Positions 9,228 through 17,497 of a stretch of 64,000 nt of DNA are shown piece by piece. The notes beneath the pieces are model-generated. The model had not been told where the DNA came from and did not search any database. It saw only the letters and a list, made by a program, of their open reading frames with translations. Origin of the DNA: Streptomyces tsukubensis (GTDB taxonomy: Bacteria > Actinomycetota > Actinomycetes > Streptomycetales > Streptomycetaceae); assembly GCF_009296025.1 (NCBI RefSeq), contig NZ_CP045178.1, positions 1,116,001 to 1,180,000 on the forward strand. The letters run 5' to 3'. Position 1 is the stretch's first letter. Every line of letters starts with the position of its first letter. The translations under genes were made by a program, and so were the position numbers.

Positions 9228-10448
9228 TCAGCCCAGCCGCCCCCGCGCCGCGAACACCTCGTCCTGTGCCGCGTCGCGCGTCATCAGCAGGGCTCCGCGC
9301 AGCACGGCCCCGCCGCCGAGCGAGCCGGCCCGTACCTCGGTGGCCAGCGGGGAGAGTGCGGCGAGGCGGGCGGCGACCCGGTCGGCCAGTGCGGCGCCGC
9401 CCGCCTCGCCCAGTTCCCCGCCGAGGACCACGCAGCCGGGGTCGAGGACGGCGGCCACCGAGGCGGCGCCGATGGCCAGCCGCCCCGCGAGGGCGTCGAG
9501 GAACCGTGCGGCGGCTTGCCCGCGTGCCGAGCCCGCGCCGCCTTCGGGGGCCAATGCGCGGGCCGCGGCCCTGATGTGGGCCGCGGCGGCGGGTTCGTGG
9601 GCCGCCGCCCGCGCGCTCAGCCCGTGTTCCGCGGCGAGCGCCGTGACCGCGGCTGATCCGACGAGCGCGTGGAACCCCCCGCCGCACTCGGTCGCCGAAG
9701 GCAGTCCTTTCGTGCCGGGCACGGGGAGGAAACCGATCTCACCGGTGCCGCCCGAGGCACCGCGCCGCAGGGAGCCGTCGAGGACGACGGCGGCGCCCAC
9801 GGAGAGTCCGAGCCAGAGCAGGACGAAGGTGTCCCGGTCGCGCGCGGCTCCGACCCGCTGTTCCGCGAGGGCGGCGAGGTTGGTCTCGTTCTCCACGAGC
9901 ACGGTGGCGGGAAGCCGTTCCCGCAGGACACCGACCAGGTCACGGTGCCAGGCGGGCAGCCCCGTGGAGCCGTTGAGTACCCCCGTCACGGGATCGATCA
10001 GTCCGGGGGCGCCGACGCCGACGCTGTGCAGCGCGCTCGCACCGGCCTCGCGGGTGGCCTCCTCAAGCAGGGCTACGGCCCGTTCCACCGAGGGCCCGCT
10101 CCGGGCGCCCTCGGGGATGGGTGCGGACGCCTCCGCGAGTGTCGTACCGACGAGGTCCGTGACGACCACGGAGACGCCGTGGGTGCGAATGTCGAGCGCG
10201 GCGAGGTGGGCGCGGTCGGCGACGATCCCGTACAGCCGGGCGTTCGGGCCCCGCCGTTGCTCGCCGCTCTCGCCCACCACGCCGATCAGGCCGGAGTCGC
10301 CCAGCCGCTCCACCAGGTCGGCGACGCTGGGCCTGGACAGCCCGGTGAGCTGTTTGAGCTGTCCTGCGGTGAGCGGGCCCCGTTCCTGGAGCAGGTTCAG
10401 GGCGTGCCGGTCGTTGATGGCCCGAGCGGTACTCGGTGATGCGGGCAT
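9228..10448 (-). CDS. ROK-family transcriptional regulator
   Basis: A 406-residue protein. An N-terminal winged helix (about residues 10-65, with GPLTAGQLKQLTGLSRPSVADLVERL) is followed by a ROK sugar-kinase-like domain starting near LAALDIRTHG with VGVGAPGLIDP. The usual ROK zinc motif CxCGxxGCxE is not present; the corresponding stretch reads ATECGGGFHALVG, so zinc binding is probably lost or altered. It is divergent from an MFS transporter with a palindrome in between. It probably controls that transporter, and the inducer is unknown. Confidence 0.88.
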   Translation of the reverse strand: MPASPSTARAINDRHALNLLQERGPLTAGQLKQLTGLSRPSVADLVERLGDSGLIGVVGESGEQRRGPNARLYGIVADRAHLAALDIRTHGVSVVVTDLVGTTLAEASAPIPEGARSGPSVERAVALLEEATREAGASALHSVGVGAPGLIDPVTGVLNGSTGLPAWHRDLVGVLRERLPATVLVENETNLAALAEQRVGAARDRDTFVLLWLGLSVGAAVVLDGSLRRGASGGTGEIGFLPVPGTKGLPSATECGGGFHALVGSAAVTALAAEHGLSARAAAHEPAAAAHIRAAARALAPEGGAGSARGQAAARFLDALAGRLAIGAASVAAVLDPGCVVLGGELGEAGGAALADRVAARLAALSPLATEVRAGSLGGGAVLRGALLMTRDAAQDEVFAARGRLG

Positions 10449-10585
10449 ACCGGGATCCTTTCAGGTCGGGGCTCCGGCCCTCCGGGGACCCGGACGCCCG
10501 CCGGCGAAGACCGTGGGCGACGGGCGAGCCGGACCGGGTGGAGCGGCCTTCGCGGGCCCGCTGCCGGGTCGGCCGATAATCCCGC

Positions 10586-10612
10586 AACTATTAGGCAGGG
10601 ACCCTGATAGTT
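10586..10612. promoter_or_regulatory. candidate operator palindrome between ROK regulator and MFS gene
   Basis: AACTAT and ATAGTT flank an inner inverted repeat cagggaccctg. It is AT-rich at the edges in otherwise very GC-rich DNA and sits about 70 bp before the MFS start, between divergent genes. It is a plausible ROK-regulator site; binding is inferred only. Confidence 0.45.
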
Positions 10613-10678
10613 TACGGCGGCAGCGCGGAAGGGAGACCCGTTGGGGACACCGCGAACGGCCGGGAACGGGGAGGGCAC

Positions 10679-11905
10679 ATGGCGGACAAGGATCCGGTCA
10701 AGGAGTACGGGGCCGCGGAGGTGAAGCGCTCGCGGTACGCGATAGCCGTCGTGTTCTGTGTGCACGGCGCCGTGACCGGCTCCTTCGCGACCCGGGTGCC
10801 GTGGATCCAGGAGCACACGTCGGTGAGCGCCGGTCAGTTGGGGCTCGCGCTCGCGTTCCCCGCGATCGGCGCTTCCGTGGCCATGCCGCTGGCCGGCTGG
10901 ATCAGCCACCGGCTGGGCGCGCGTACCGCCCTGCGGGTGCTGCTCGCGCTGTGGACGATGGCGCTGACGCTGCCGTCCCTCGCGCCGAACGTCTACGTAC
11001 TCTGCGGGGCGCTCTTCACGTATGGGGCCGCGGCCGGCATGTCGGACGTGGCGATGAACGCGCTGGGGGTGGAGACGGAGAACCGCCTGGGCCGGTCGAT
11101 CATGTCGGGGCTGCACGGCATGTGGAGCACGGGCGCGCTGCTGGGTTCGGCGGCGGGCACGGTGGCGGCGCATCTGGGCTCCGACGCCCGGCTCCACCAC
11201 CTGCTGGCCGCGCTGGTACTGACCGTGCTCGGTCTCCTCGCCTGCGGGGGCGTCCTGGATCTGCGCAGCGCGCCCGATCAGGAGGCGCCGCCGAGGTTCA
11301 CCCTGCCGCCGAAGTCGGCCCTGCTGATCGGAGCGGTCGGCTTCTGCGCGGTGTTCGCGGAGGGGGCGAGTCTGGACTGGTCCGCGGTGTACCTGCGGGA
11401 CATGCTCGACACGTCGGCGGGCGTGGCGGCCGGCTCGACCACGGCGTTCTCGCTGACGATGGCGATCGCTCGGTTCGCGGGGGACGGGGTGGTGGACCGT
11501 TTCGGCGCGACCGCGACGGTACGTACCGGTGGTGTGATGGCCACGGCGGGCGGGCTGATGGTGGTGCTGGCCCCGAACCCGCTGGTGGCGATGGGCGGTT
11601 TCGGTCTCATGGGGCTCGGTATCGCCGTCGTGGTGCCGCTGGCCTTCGCCGCCGCGGGACGCAGTGGGCCCCGTCCGAGCCAGGCCATCGCGGGTGTCGC
11701 GACCATCACGTACACCTCCGGGCTGATCGCGCCCTCGGCGATCGGCACGCTCGCGGGCGCGACCAGTCTGACGGTGTCGTTCTGTCTCGTGACGGTCCTC
11801 GCGGCAGGCCTGGCCGTGGGCGCGAACGTACTGCGCGCGGCGGGACGGGGCGCGTCCGGCGAGGTCAGCCGGCCGGACGCAGCAGCGGCAGGGCCTCGGC
11901 CCTGA
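10679..11905 (+). CDS. MFS transporter
   Basis: A 408-residue, 12-helix major facilitator protein. It has a typical first-half signature around ASVAMPLAGWISHRLGARTALR and a conserved stretch GMSDVAMNALGVE seen in YbjJ-like MFS proteins, which are often next to ROK or sugar genes. A gggagg site precedes the ATG. It is divergent from the ROK regulator and probably controlled by it. The substrate is unknown. Its last 41 bp overlap the convergent thioesterase gene. Confidence 0.85.
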   Translation: MADKDPVKEYGAAEVKRSRYAIAVVFCVHGAVTGSFATRVPWIQEHTSVSAGQLGLALAFPAIGASVAMPLAGWISHRLGARTALRVLLALWTMALTLPSLAPNVYVLCGALFTYGAAAGMSDVAMNALGVETENRLGRSIMSGLHGMWSTGALLGSAAGTVAAHLGSDARLHHLLAALVLTVLGLLACGGVLDLRSAPDQEAPPRFTLPPKSALLIGAVGFCAVFAEGASLDWSAVYLRDMLDTSAGVAAGSTTAFSLTMAIARFAGDGVVDRFGATATVRTGGVMATAGGLMVVLAPNPLVAMGGFGLMGLGIAVVVPLAFAAAGRSGPRPSQAIAGVATITYTSGLIAPSAIGTLAGATSLTVSFCLVTVLAAGLAVGANVLRAAGRGASGEVSRPDAAAAGPRP

Positions 11906-12362
11906 ACCGCTCGCTCCAGGGCGCGGGGCGCAGGGTGCCGGGGTCGAGCCTGACGAGCACCCGGGTGCCCCGCGCGTAGGTCATGGCGCCGTCGGCCGAG
12001 CAGTAGCGGAAGCCGTAGGTGAGGCCCGTCGTGCCGAGCCGGTCCAGCCAGAGGTGAACGGCGTACTCACCGCTGCGGACCACCGGCCGCTCGTAGCTGA
12101 TACGGAGTTCCTTCACCGCGTTGCAGGCGTCCTCGGCCGCGTTCCAGTCACCCTCGTAGCTCCAGCCGAGCGCTTCCCAGTACGCCGACCACGCGCGCTC
12201 GACGAGCAGCGGGTAGCGGGCGTTGTGGAGCATGTTGAGCGCGTCCAGGTCGTCGAAGTGGACCTGGGAGGGGACGAGGACGCCGTACGGGAGGACGGCC
12301 GGCTGGTCCGCTGCCGTCGTGGTCCCCGAGAGGGCCGGGACGGAAGGGGCGTCGATGGACAC
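11865..12362 (-). CDS. acyl-CoA thioesterase (hotdog fold, 4HBT/YbgC type)
   Basis: A 165-residue single hotdog domain. The diagnostic stretch HFDDLDALNMLHNARYPLLVERAW-like helix gives the D-x-N-x-x-H-N active-site pattern of 4-hydroxybenzoyl-CoA thioesterase relatives. It starts at GTG 12362 with AGGAG seven bases upstream. The substrate is not predictable. The 3' end overlaps the convergent MFS gene by 41 bp. Confidence 0.85.
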   Translation of the reverse strand: MSIDAPSVPALSGTTTAADQPAVLPYGVLVPSQVHFDDLDALNMLHNARYPLLVERAWSAYWEALGWSYEGDWNAAEDACNAVKELRISYERPVVRSGEYAVHLWLDRLGTTGLTYGFRYCSADGAMTYARGTRVLVRLDPGTLRPAPWSERFRAEALPLLRPAG

Positions 12363-12851
12363 GGAGGGACTCCTGAGCGGTGCTGGGTCAAAAGTCCGAT
12401 TCTAGTCAGCGGGACGGGGCGTCCTACCAGCGGGTTCTCCCGTGCCCACCGGTTTCGGGACGTTGTGTACGCACGTTCGACCCTGCCGCGCCACCGCCGA
12501 GCCGTCCCGAACGGCAGCCCCGGGGTGGCGGGGCCGGCCGCCTCTGACAAGGGCATTAACATTGCGGAGATCTTTCGGACGGGGTACATCCGTACGATTG
12601 CGCACGGTGGCAGGGACCGGTCCCTCGGGCGGCCCGGTCCCGCGCGGGGCCGGGAAACGGTCCCGGCGACGACCACCCGCCTGTCCGATCAGGGCCGCGG
12701 CGGCGGGGCCCCAGCCCTCGGGCGGCGCCCGCGCCCGTACCCTCGCGGCCGGTCCCCGCCGGCTCGTGCCCCGCGCGCGGTCGGCTGACGCGCGACCACC
12801 ACCCTCGGCTCGCGGACACCGCACCACCCAGGAAACACAAGGAGCAAGACC
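12363..12851. other. intergenic region upstream of the NCS2 permease
   Basis: About 490 bp between divergent genes. A locally AT-richer patch around 12545-12600 (ctgacaagggcattaacatt) is the likeliest promoter area. No recognised riboswitch (for example a purine aptamer) or conserved ORF was seen. Confidence 0.4.
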
Positions 12852-14255
12852 ATGGCTGGCTTCGGCTGGAAGCTGCACGGCGACGGGAAGAGCCTCGCCC
12901 CCGGCGAAGTGGTCAAGCCGGATGAGCGGCTGACCTGGGGGCGCACGGCGGGACTCGGCGCCCAGCACGTGGTGTCGATGATCGGGGCCTGTTTCGTCGC
13001 TCCCGTACTGATGGGGCTCGATCCGAACCTCGCCGTCATGGCGTCAGGCGTGGCCACGATCTTCTTCCTGCTCGTCACGCGCGGCCGGATCCCGAGCTAC
13101 CTCGGATCCAGCCTGTCCTTCGTCGGCGTGGCCGCGGTCATCAAGGCGCAGGGCGGCGGCGTCGCCACGCTCACCGGCGCCCTGCTGATCGTCGGCGCCC
13201 TGCTGCTCCTGTGCGGCGCGGTCGTGCGGGCGCTCGGCGCGCGCGTCATCCACGCCGTGCTGCCCCCCGTGGTGACAGGCGCGGTGGTCATGCTCATCGG
13301 CTTCAACCTGGCTCCGGTCACCGCGGGCACCTACTGGCCGCAGGACCAGTGGGTCGCCCTGCTCACCATGTTGTTCACCGGCTTCGCCCTCGTCGTACTG
13401 CGGGGGTTCTGGTCCCGGATCGCGATCTTCCTCGGTCTCGCCTTCGGTTACGCGGTCTCCTGGCTCTTCGACCAGATCTTCGGCAAGATCCACTCGGCGA
13501 CCGGCGCGGGCGCGGGCGCCACCGACCACTGGCGGCTCGATCTCTCCGGCGTCGCCAAGGCCGACTGGATCGGGCTGCCTCCCGTGCACGCCCCGAGCTT
13601 CTCGCTCTCGGCCGTCCTGGTCGCGCTGCCCGTCGTGGTGGCGCTCATCGCCGAGAACGCGGGCCATGTCAAGGCGGTCGGCGAGATGACGGGGGACCCG
13701 CTCGACGACCGGCTGGGCAGCGCCATCATGGCCGACGGCGCCGCCACGGTCCTCTCCACCTCCGTGGGCGGCCCCGCGACCACCACGTACGCCGAGAACA
13801 TCGGTGTCATGGCGGCCACCCGTATCTACTCGACCGCCGCCTACTGGTGCGCCGCGGGCTTCGCCATCCTCTTCGGACTCTGTCCGAAGTTCGGCGCGGT
13901 CATCGCCGCCATTCCCGGCGGTGTCCTCGGCGGTATCACGGTCATCCTCTACGGGATGATCGGCCTGCTCGGCGCCCAGATCTGGGTCCGTTCACGCGTC
14001 GACCTCTCCAACCCCCTGCACCTGGTGCCCGTGGCGGCGGGGCTGATCATCGGCATCGGCAACGTCAGCCTCACCTTCAGCGACAACTTCCAGCTCAGCG
14101 GCATCGCCCTCGGCACCCTCATCGTGCTCACCGGCTATCACGCGCTCCGTTTCCTGGCGCCGGACCACATGACACGGGAGACTCCCCTCCTGGACGCGGG
14201 GACGACGTCGTACGACCAGGAGTCGGACAGCGGGCCCACCACCGCGAAGAAGTAG
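12852..14255 (+). CDS. NCS2 nucleobase permease (uracil/xanthine family)
   Basis: A 467-residue membrane transporter with 14 predicted segments. Family motifs are QHVVSMIGACFVAPVLMG near the N-terminus, IAENAGHVKAVGEMTG with the substrate-site glutamate, and VGGPATTTYAENIGVMAATR. The UraA-like order suggests uracil or xanthine-proton symport. The start ATG follows a ggagcaag site. It stands alone, so regulation is unclear. Confidence 0.93.
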   Translation: MAGFGWKLHGDGKSLAPGEVVKPDERLTWGRTAGLGAQHVVSMIGACFVAPVLMGLDPNLAVMASGVATIFFLLVTRGRIPSYLGSSLSFVGVAAVIKAQGGGVATLTGALLIVGALLLLCGAVVRALGARVIHAVLPPVVTGAVVMLIGFNLAPVTAGTYWPQDQWVALLTMLFTGFALVVLRGFWSRIAIFLGLAFGYAVSWLFDQIFGKIHSATGAGAGATDHWRLDLSGVAKADWIGLPPVHAPSFSLSAVLVALPVVVALIAENAGHVKAVGEMTGDPLDDRLGSAIMADGAATVLSTSVGGPATTTYAENIGVMAATRIYSTAAYWCAAGFAILFGLCPKFGAVIAAIPGGVLGGITVILYGMIGLLGAQIWVRSRVDLSNPLHLVPVAAGLIIGIGNVSLTFSDNFQLSGIALGTLIVLTGYHALRFLAPDHMTRETPLLDAGTTSYDQESDSGPTTAKK

Positions 14256-14353
14256 CCGGGGCAGCCGCGAAGAAGCAGGCGAGGTAAAGGACAGGGACGG
14301 GCAGCGGGCGAAGGCGAAGTGGGAGGCCAAGTAGGAGGCGAAGACGGACGCGG

Positions 14354-15559
14354 TCAGTTCCTGATCAGGCCGTACGCGTAGTCCGGGCTGAAGGTGCCCG
14401 GCGCGGCCGAGCAGCCGTCGGACTCCCCGGGGAGTTTGATCCACAGGTACGCGTCGACGCGCGCCGCGCCGGTCCTCAGCGTCGGTTCCCTGCCGAGTTC
14501 CCTGCCCTTCGGATCGCACCAGGACCCGTCGGCGGGGGCGCCGTTGCCGTTGCGGCTGGTGTCTATGACCGCTCCGAGACCGGCGGGGCCGCCGAGCGCG
14601 TCGAGGACGGCGCGGGCGTAGTCGGTCTCGTCGTCGGTGCGGTGGAAGTTGGACACGTTGGTGAAGACTCCGGCACCGGCGCTCGCCGCGCCCGCGGCGC
14701 GCAGTCGCGCGGCCATGGTGGCCGCCGGGTGCCAGCCGGAGTGGCCGGCGTCGTAGTAGACCTTGGCCCGTGGGTTGGAGTCTTCGAGGGCGCGTCCCGC
14801 GCGGGCGAGGGAGGCGTAGCGGGCGGTGCGCCGCTCGGCGGAGAGACAGTCGGTCTGCGCGATCGAGTCCGGTTCGAGGATGACGATGACGGGCCGCGTT
14901 CCGAGTCCTTCCGCGAATCGCTCGATCCAGCGGTCGTAGGCGCCGAGGTCGGGCGCGCCTCCTTGGGAGGCCCCACCGCAGTCCCTGTCGGGTATCGCGT
15001 ACGGCACGAGGACGGGCACCGCGTCCGCCGCAGCTGCCGCCGAGGTGACCCTCCCGACCCGCCGGGTGATGGTGGCGGGCGTGTAGTCAGCGAACCAGAC
15101 GGCGGCGGGCCGGGACGCTATGCGCGAGGCGATGGCCTCGCGGCGGGGGTCGCTCCCGTGGCCGCCGACCCAGTCGAGGACCTGCGACCGGGGCGAGCGG
15201 TAGAGGCGGCTCGCGGAGGGCGCGGACGACGCTCCGGTGCGCGTGGCCCTCGGGCCGACTGGGGGTGTCTCGGCGGCTCCGGAGGCGCGGGGCGAGGGGG
15301 TGGCCGAGGGCGGGGTGGGCGAGGCGGTCGCTCGGGGTCCGGTCGGCGCGGGCTCCGGTTTCGGCGTCGAGGCGCGCGGCCCCGGTCCCGGTCCTGTGGT
15401 GATCGAGGGTCTCGCCCCTTCGGTCTGGCTCCCGCCGAGTGCGGACATGGTTCCGGTGATGGTGCCGACGACCGCCACCAAGGACGCTGCGGTCACCATC
15501 AGGGTGCGGCGGGCCACCCGCCTCTTCTCCGTGCGACGCCGCGCGTGCAGGCCGGACAC
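14354..15559 (-). CDS. secreted glycoside hydrolase family 6 (endoglucanase/cellobiohydrolase)
   Basis: 401 residues from a GTG at 15559 (VSGLHARRRT), preceded by a purine-rich GGGAGGGGGG. An Arg-rich N-terminus and one hydrophobic segment (TLMVTAASLVAVVGTITG) form a signal or anchor. A Pro/Thr/Ser-rich linker follows (about residues 45-130), then a GH6 domain. Catalytic-region motifs are IPDRDCGGASQGG, VILEPDSIAQTDC, FTNVSNF, VIDTSRNGNG and YLWIKLPGESDG. It hydrolyses beta-1,4-glucans by inversion. No carbohydrate-binding module is visible. The open frame continues upstream to 15961 but without family similarity. Confidence 0.9.
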   Translation of the reverse strand: MSGLHARRRTEKRRVARRTLMVTAASLVAVVGTITGTMSALGGSQTEGARPSITTGPGPGPRASTPKPEPAPTGPRATASPTPPSATPSPRASGAAETPPVGPRATRTGASSAPSASRLYRSPRSQVLDWVGGHGSDPRREAIASRIASRPAAVWFADYTPATITRRVGRVTSAAAAADAVPVLVPYAIPDRDCGGASQGGAPDLGAYDRWIERFAEGLGTRPVIVILEPDSIAQTDCLSAERRTARYASLARAGRALEDSNPRAKVYYDAGHSGWHPAATMAARLRAAGAASAGAGVFTNVSNFHRTDDETDYARAVLDALGGPAGLGAVIDTSRNGNGAPADGSWCDPKGRELGREPTLRTGAARVDAYLWIKLPGESDGCSAAPGTFSPDYAYGLIRN

Positions 15560-15661
15560 CGTCGTTCCCCCCTCCCGCCGCCCGGCGCCGCGTTCCCTCG
15601 TTCCGGGGAAGCGTGCGGCACGGCGCCACGGCGGCAAGCGTAGGACTGGAACGCTCGTCCC

Positions 15662-16402
15662 ATGCGGAAGTCGGAGCAGTTCTCGGCACATACGTACGGT
15701 GTCGACGCGGTGATCGAGCGGTTGCGCGCGTTCGGCGCGGCCTGGCCGAGGAGTGACGGCCTCGCGGTCTTCAACCGCCTCTATCTTTCGGTGACCGAGG
15801 AGATCGATCTCCGTATCGACCAGGGGGAATTCCCGGACAGCGAGGCGGCGGCCACCCTCGACGTACGGTTCGCCGAGCGGTATCTGGCGGCGGTCGAAGC
15901 CCATGACACGGGCCGTGGTACACCCGCCTCGTGGCGTCCGCTCTTCCAGTACCGCGGCCACCCCGGGGTACGGCCCCTACAGTTCGCGCTGGCGGGCATC
16001 AATGCGCACATCGGCCACGATCTCGCCCTGGCCGTCGTGGACACCTGTCGTACGCTCGACTGCGAACCACCCGATCTGGAGGACGAGTTCGACCAGGTCG
16101 GGGAGATCCTCACCACGTTGGAGGAGCGGGTACGCGAGGAGCTGATGCCGGGGCCCGATCTGCTGCAGCTCGCCGACCCCCTCACCCACCTCGTGGGGGC
16201 CTGGAGCCTGGACAGGGCGAGGGACGGGGCGTGGGTGGCCGCGAGGTCACTGTGGGCGCTGCGGGGTCTCGGCCCGGTGGCGCGCCAGATGCGGGAGCAA
16301 CTGGACGCGGGGGTCGGCCTGGTGGGGCGGATGCTGGTGACACCACTGGGCCGGGAGGGCCAGGACGGGCCTTGTGGGCTGACCGGTTCGACCGTACTTT
16401 GA
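15662..16402 (+). CDS. DUF5995 family protein
   Basis: A 246-residue soluble protein. The conserved family segment FALAGINAHIGHDLALAVV (His-containing helix), followed by a DFDQVGEIL-like stretch, places it in DUF5995, a family of unknown function common in actinobacteria. It is divergent from the GH6 gene and 90 bp upstream of an LLM oxidoreductase. No catalytic role can be assigned. Confidence 0.75.
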   Translation: MRKSEQFSAHTYGVDAVIERLRAFGAAWPRSDGLAVFNRLYLSVTEEIDLRIDQGEFPDSEAAATLDVRFAERYLAAVEAHDTGRGTPASWRPLFQYRGHPGVRPLQFALAGINAHIGHDLALAVVDTCRTLDCEPPDLEDEFDQVGEILTTLEERVREELMPGPDLLQLADPLTHLVGAWSLDRARDGAWVAARSLWALRGLGPVARQMREQLDAGVGLVGRMLVTPLGREGQDGPCGLTGSTVL

Positions 16403-16491
16403 CGGAGTTGATCGCCCGTGGTCGCGTCGGCCCTTGATCCGCCGGCCGTCCGTGGCGATGCCATTCGGCCTTCGCGCGAAGGAGTGCGTAC

Positions 16492-17421
16492 ATGACGATC
16501 CGTCTCGGTCTCGGTCTCCCCCAGACACGCCACTACGACATCGGACGGGATGTCCCCGCGGTGGCACGGGCAGCGGAACGTACCGGATACGAGAGTCTCT
16601 GGGTGCTCGAACGCATCCTCTTCCCCGAGCCCGCCACCCAGGGCCTTTACGGCATACCGGGGCTCGCGTGGCCCGACTACTACCGGGGCGTGGCCGATCC
16701 GCTGGTGACCCTCACGCTGGCCGGGGCCGTGACCGAGCGGGCCAGGCTCGGCACGAGTGTGCTCGTGGCGCCGCTGCACATACCGTTCCAGCTCGCCCGT
16801 TCCCTCGCCTCACTGGACGCGGCGACCGGCGGCCGGGTGGTCGCGGGAATCGGCACTGGCTGGTCGCACGACGAGTACGCGGCGGCCGGGGTGGCGCCGT
16901 TCGAGAAGCGTGGCGCGGTCCTGGACGAGCTGCTCGACGTGTGCGCGGCGGTGTGGGGCCCGGACCTCGTGTCGTACAAGGGCCAGCTCACCACGATCGC
17001 CCCGTCGGTGGTCGGACCGAAACCGGCCGGACACATCCCGGTACTGCTGCCCGCCAACAGCCCGCGCGCGCTGCGCCGTCTCGTGGACAGGGCGGACGGC
17101 TGGATGCCGGTGGGGATGGGCGCCGACGACTTGGCCCAGCAGTACACCCGGCTGAGGGAACTCGCGGCGGAGCGGGGCAGGAAGGCCCCCATCGAGGTGG
17201 TCGTGCGCGCCAACGCCCGCTACTCCGCAGCGCCGTACGAGGGCGACGACCGGGCCCCGTTCCAGGGCAGCGTCGAACAGATCGTCGAGGACGTGGCGGC
17301 CCACGCGGAGACGGGCATCGGCGAGATCCTCATCGACATCCAGACGGGAACACGCGACGCGACGGAACTGATCGACGTGGCGGACGCGATTTACGCGGGG
17401 GTGCGGGGGGCGGGGGTGTGA
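16492..17421 (+). CDS. LLM-class flavin-dependent oxidoreductase (F420-type)
   Basis: A 309-residue luciferase-like TIM barrel. It starts MTIRLGLGLPQTRHYDIG and has AERTGYESLWVLERIL, LGTSVLVAPLHIPFQLARSLASLD and GIGTGWSHDEYAAAGVAP, all typical of TIGR03619-like F420-dependent enzymes. It probably oxidises or reduces a small molecule with coenzyme F420; the substrate is unknown. It converges on davB with a strong hairpin between the two genes. Confidence 0.88.
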   Translation: MTIRLGLGLPQTRHYDIGRDVPAVARAAERTGYESLWVLERILFPEPATQGLYGIPGLAWPDYYRGVADPLVTLTLAGAVTERARLGTSVLVAPLHIPFQLARSLASLDAATGGRVVAGIGTGWSHDEYAAAGVAPFEKRGAVLDELLDVCAAVWGPDLVSYKGQLTTIAPSVVGPKPAGHIPVLLPANSPRALRRLVDRADGWMPVGMGADDLAQQYTRLRELAAERGRKAPIEVVVRANARYSAAPYEGDDRAPFQGSVEQIVEDVAAHAETGIGEILIDIQTGTRDATELIDVADAIYAGVRGAGV

Positions 17422-17446
17422 GGCCAGCACCTTGACCACCGTGTGC

Positions 17447-17484
17447 GGGGCCAGGACCGACGATTCCCGCTCGGAACTGGCCCC
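17447..17484. terminator. hairpin between convergent LLM and davB genes
   Basis: GGGGCCAG (17447-17454) pairs perfectly with CTGGCCCC (17477-17484) across a 22-base loop. It lies 25 bp after the LLM stop and 13 bp after the davB stop, so it could serve both strands. Confidence 0.6.
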
Positions 17485-17497
17485 CTCCTTCGCCCCC

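Noticed and set aside
9184..11979. 931-codon plus-strand open frame over the ROK and MFS genes
   Set aside because: Arg/Ala/Pro-rich translation without domains; it lies opposite to or out of frame with two clear genes, a usual artefact of high GC.
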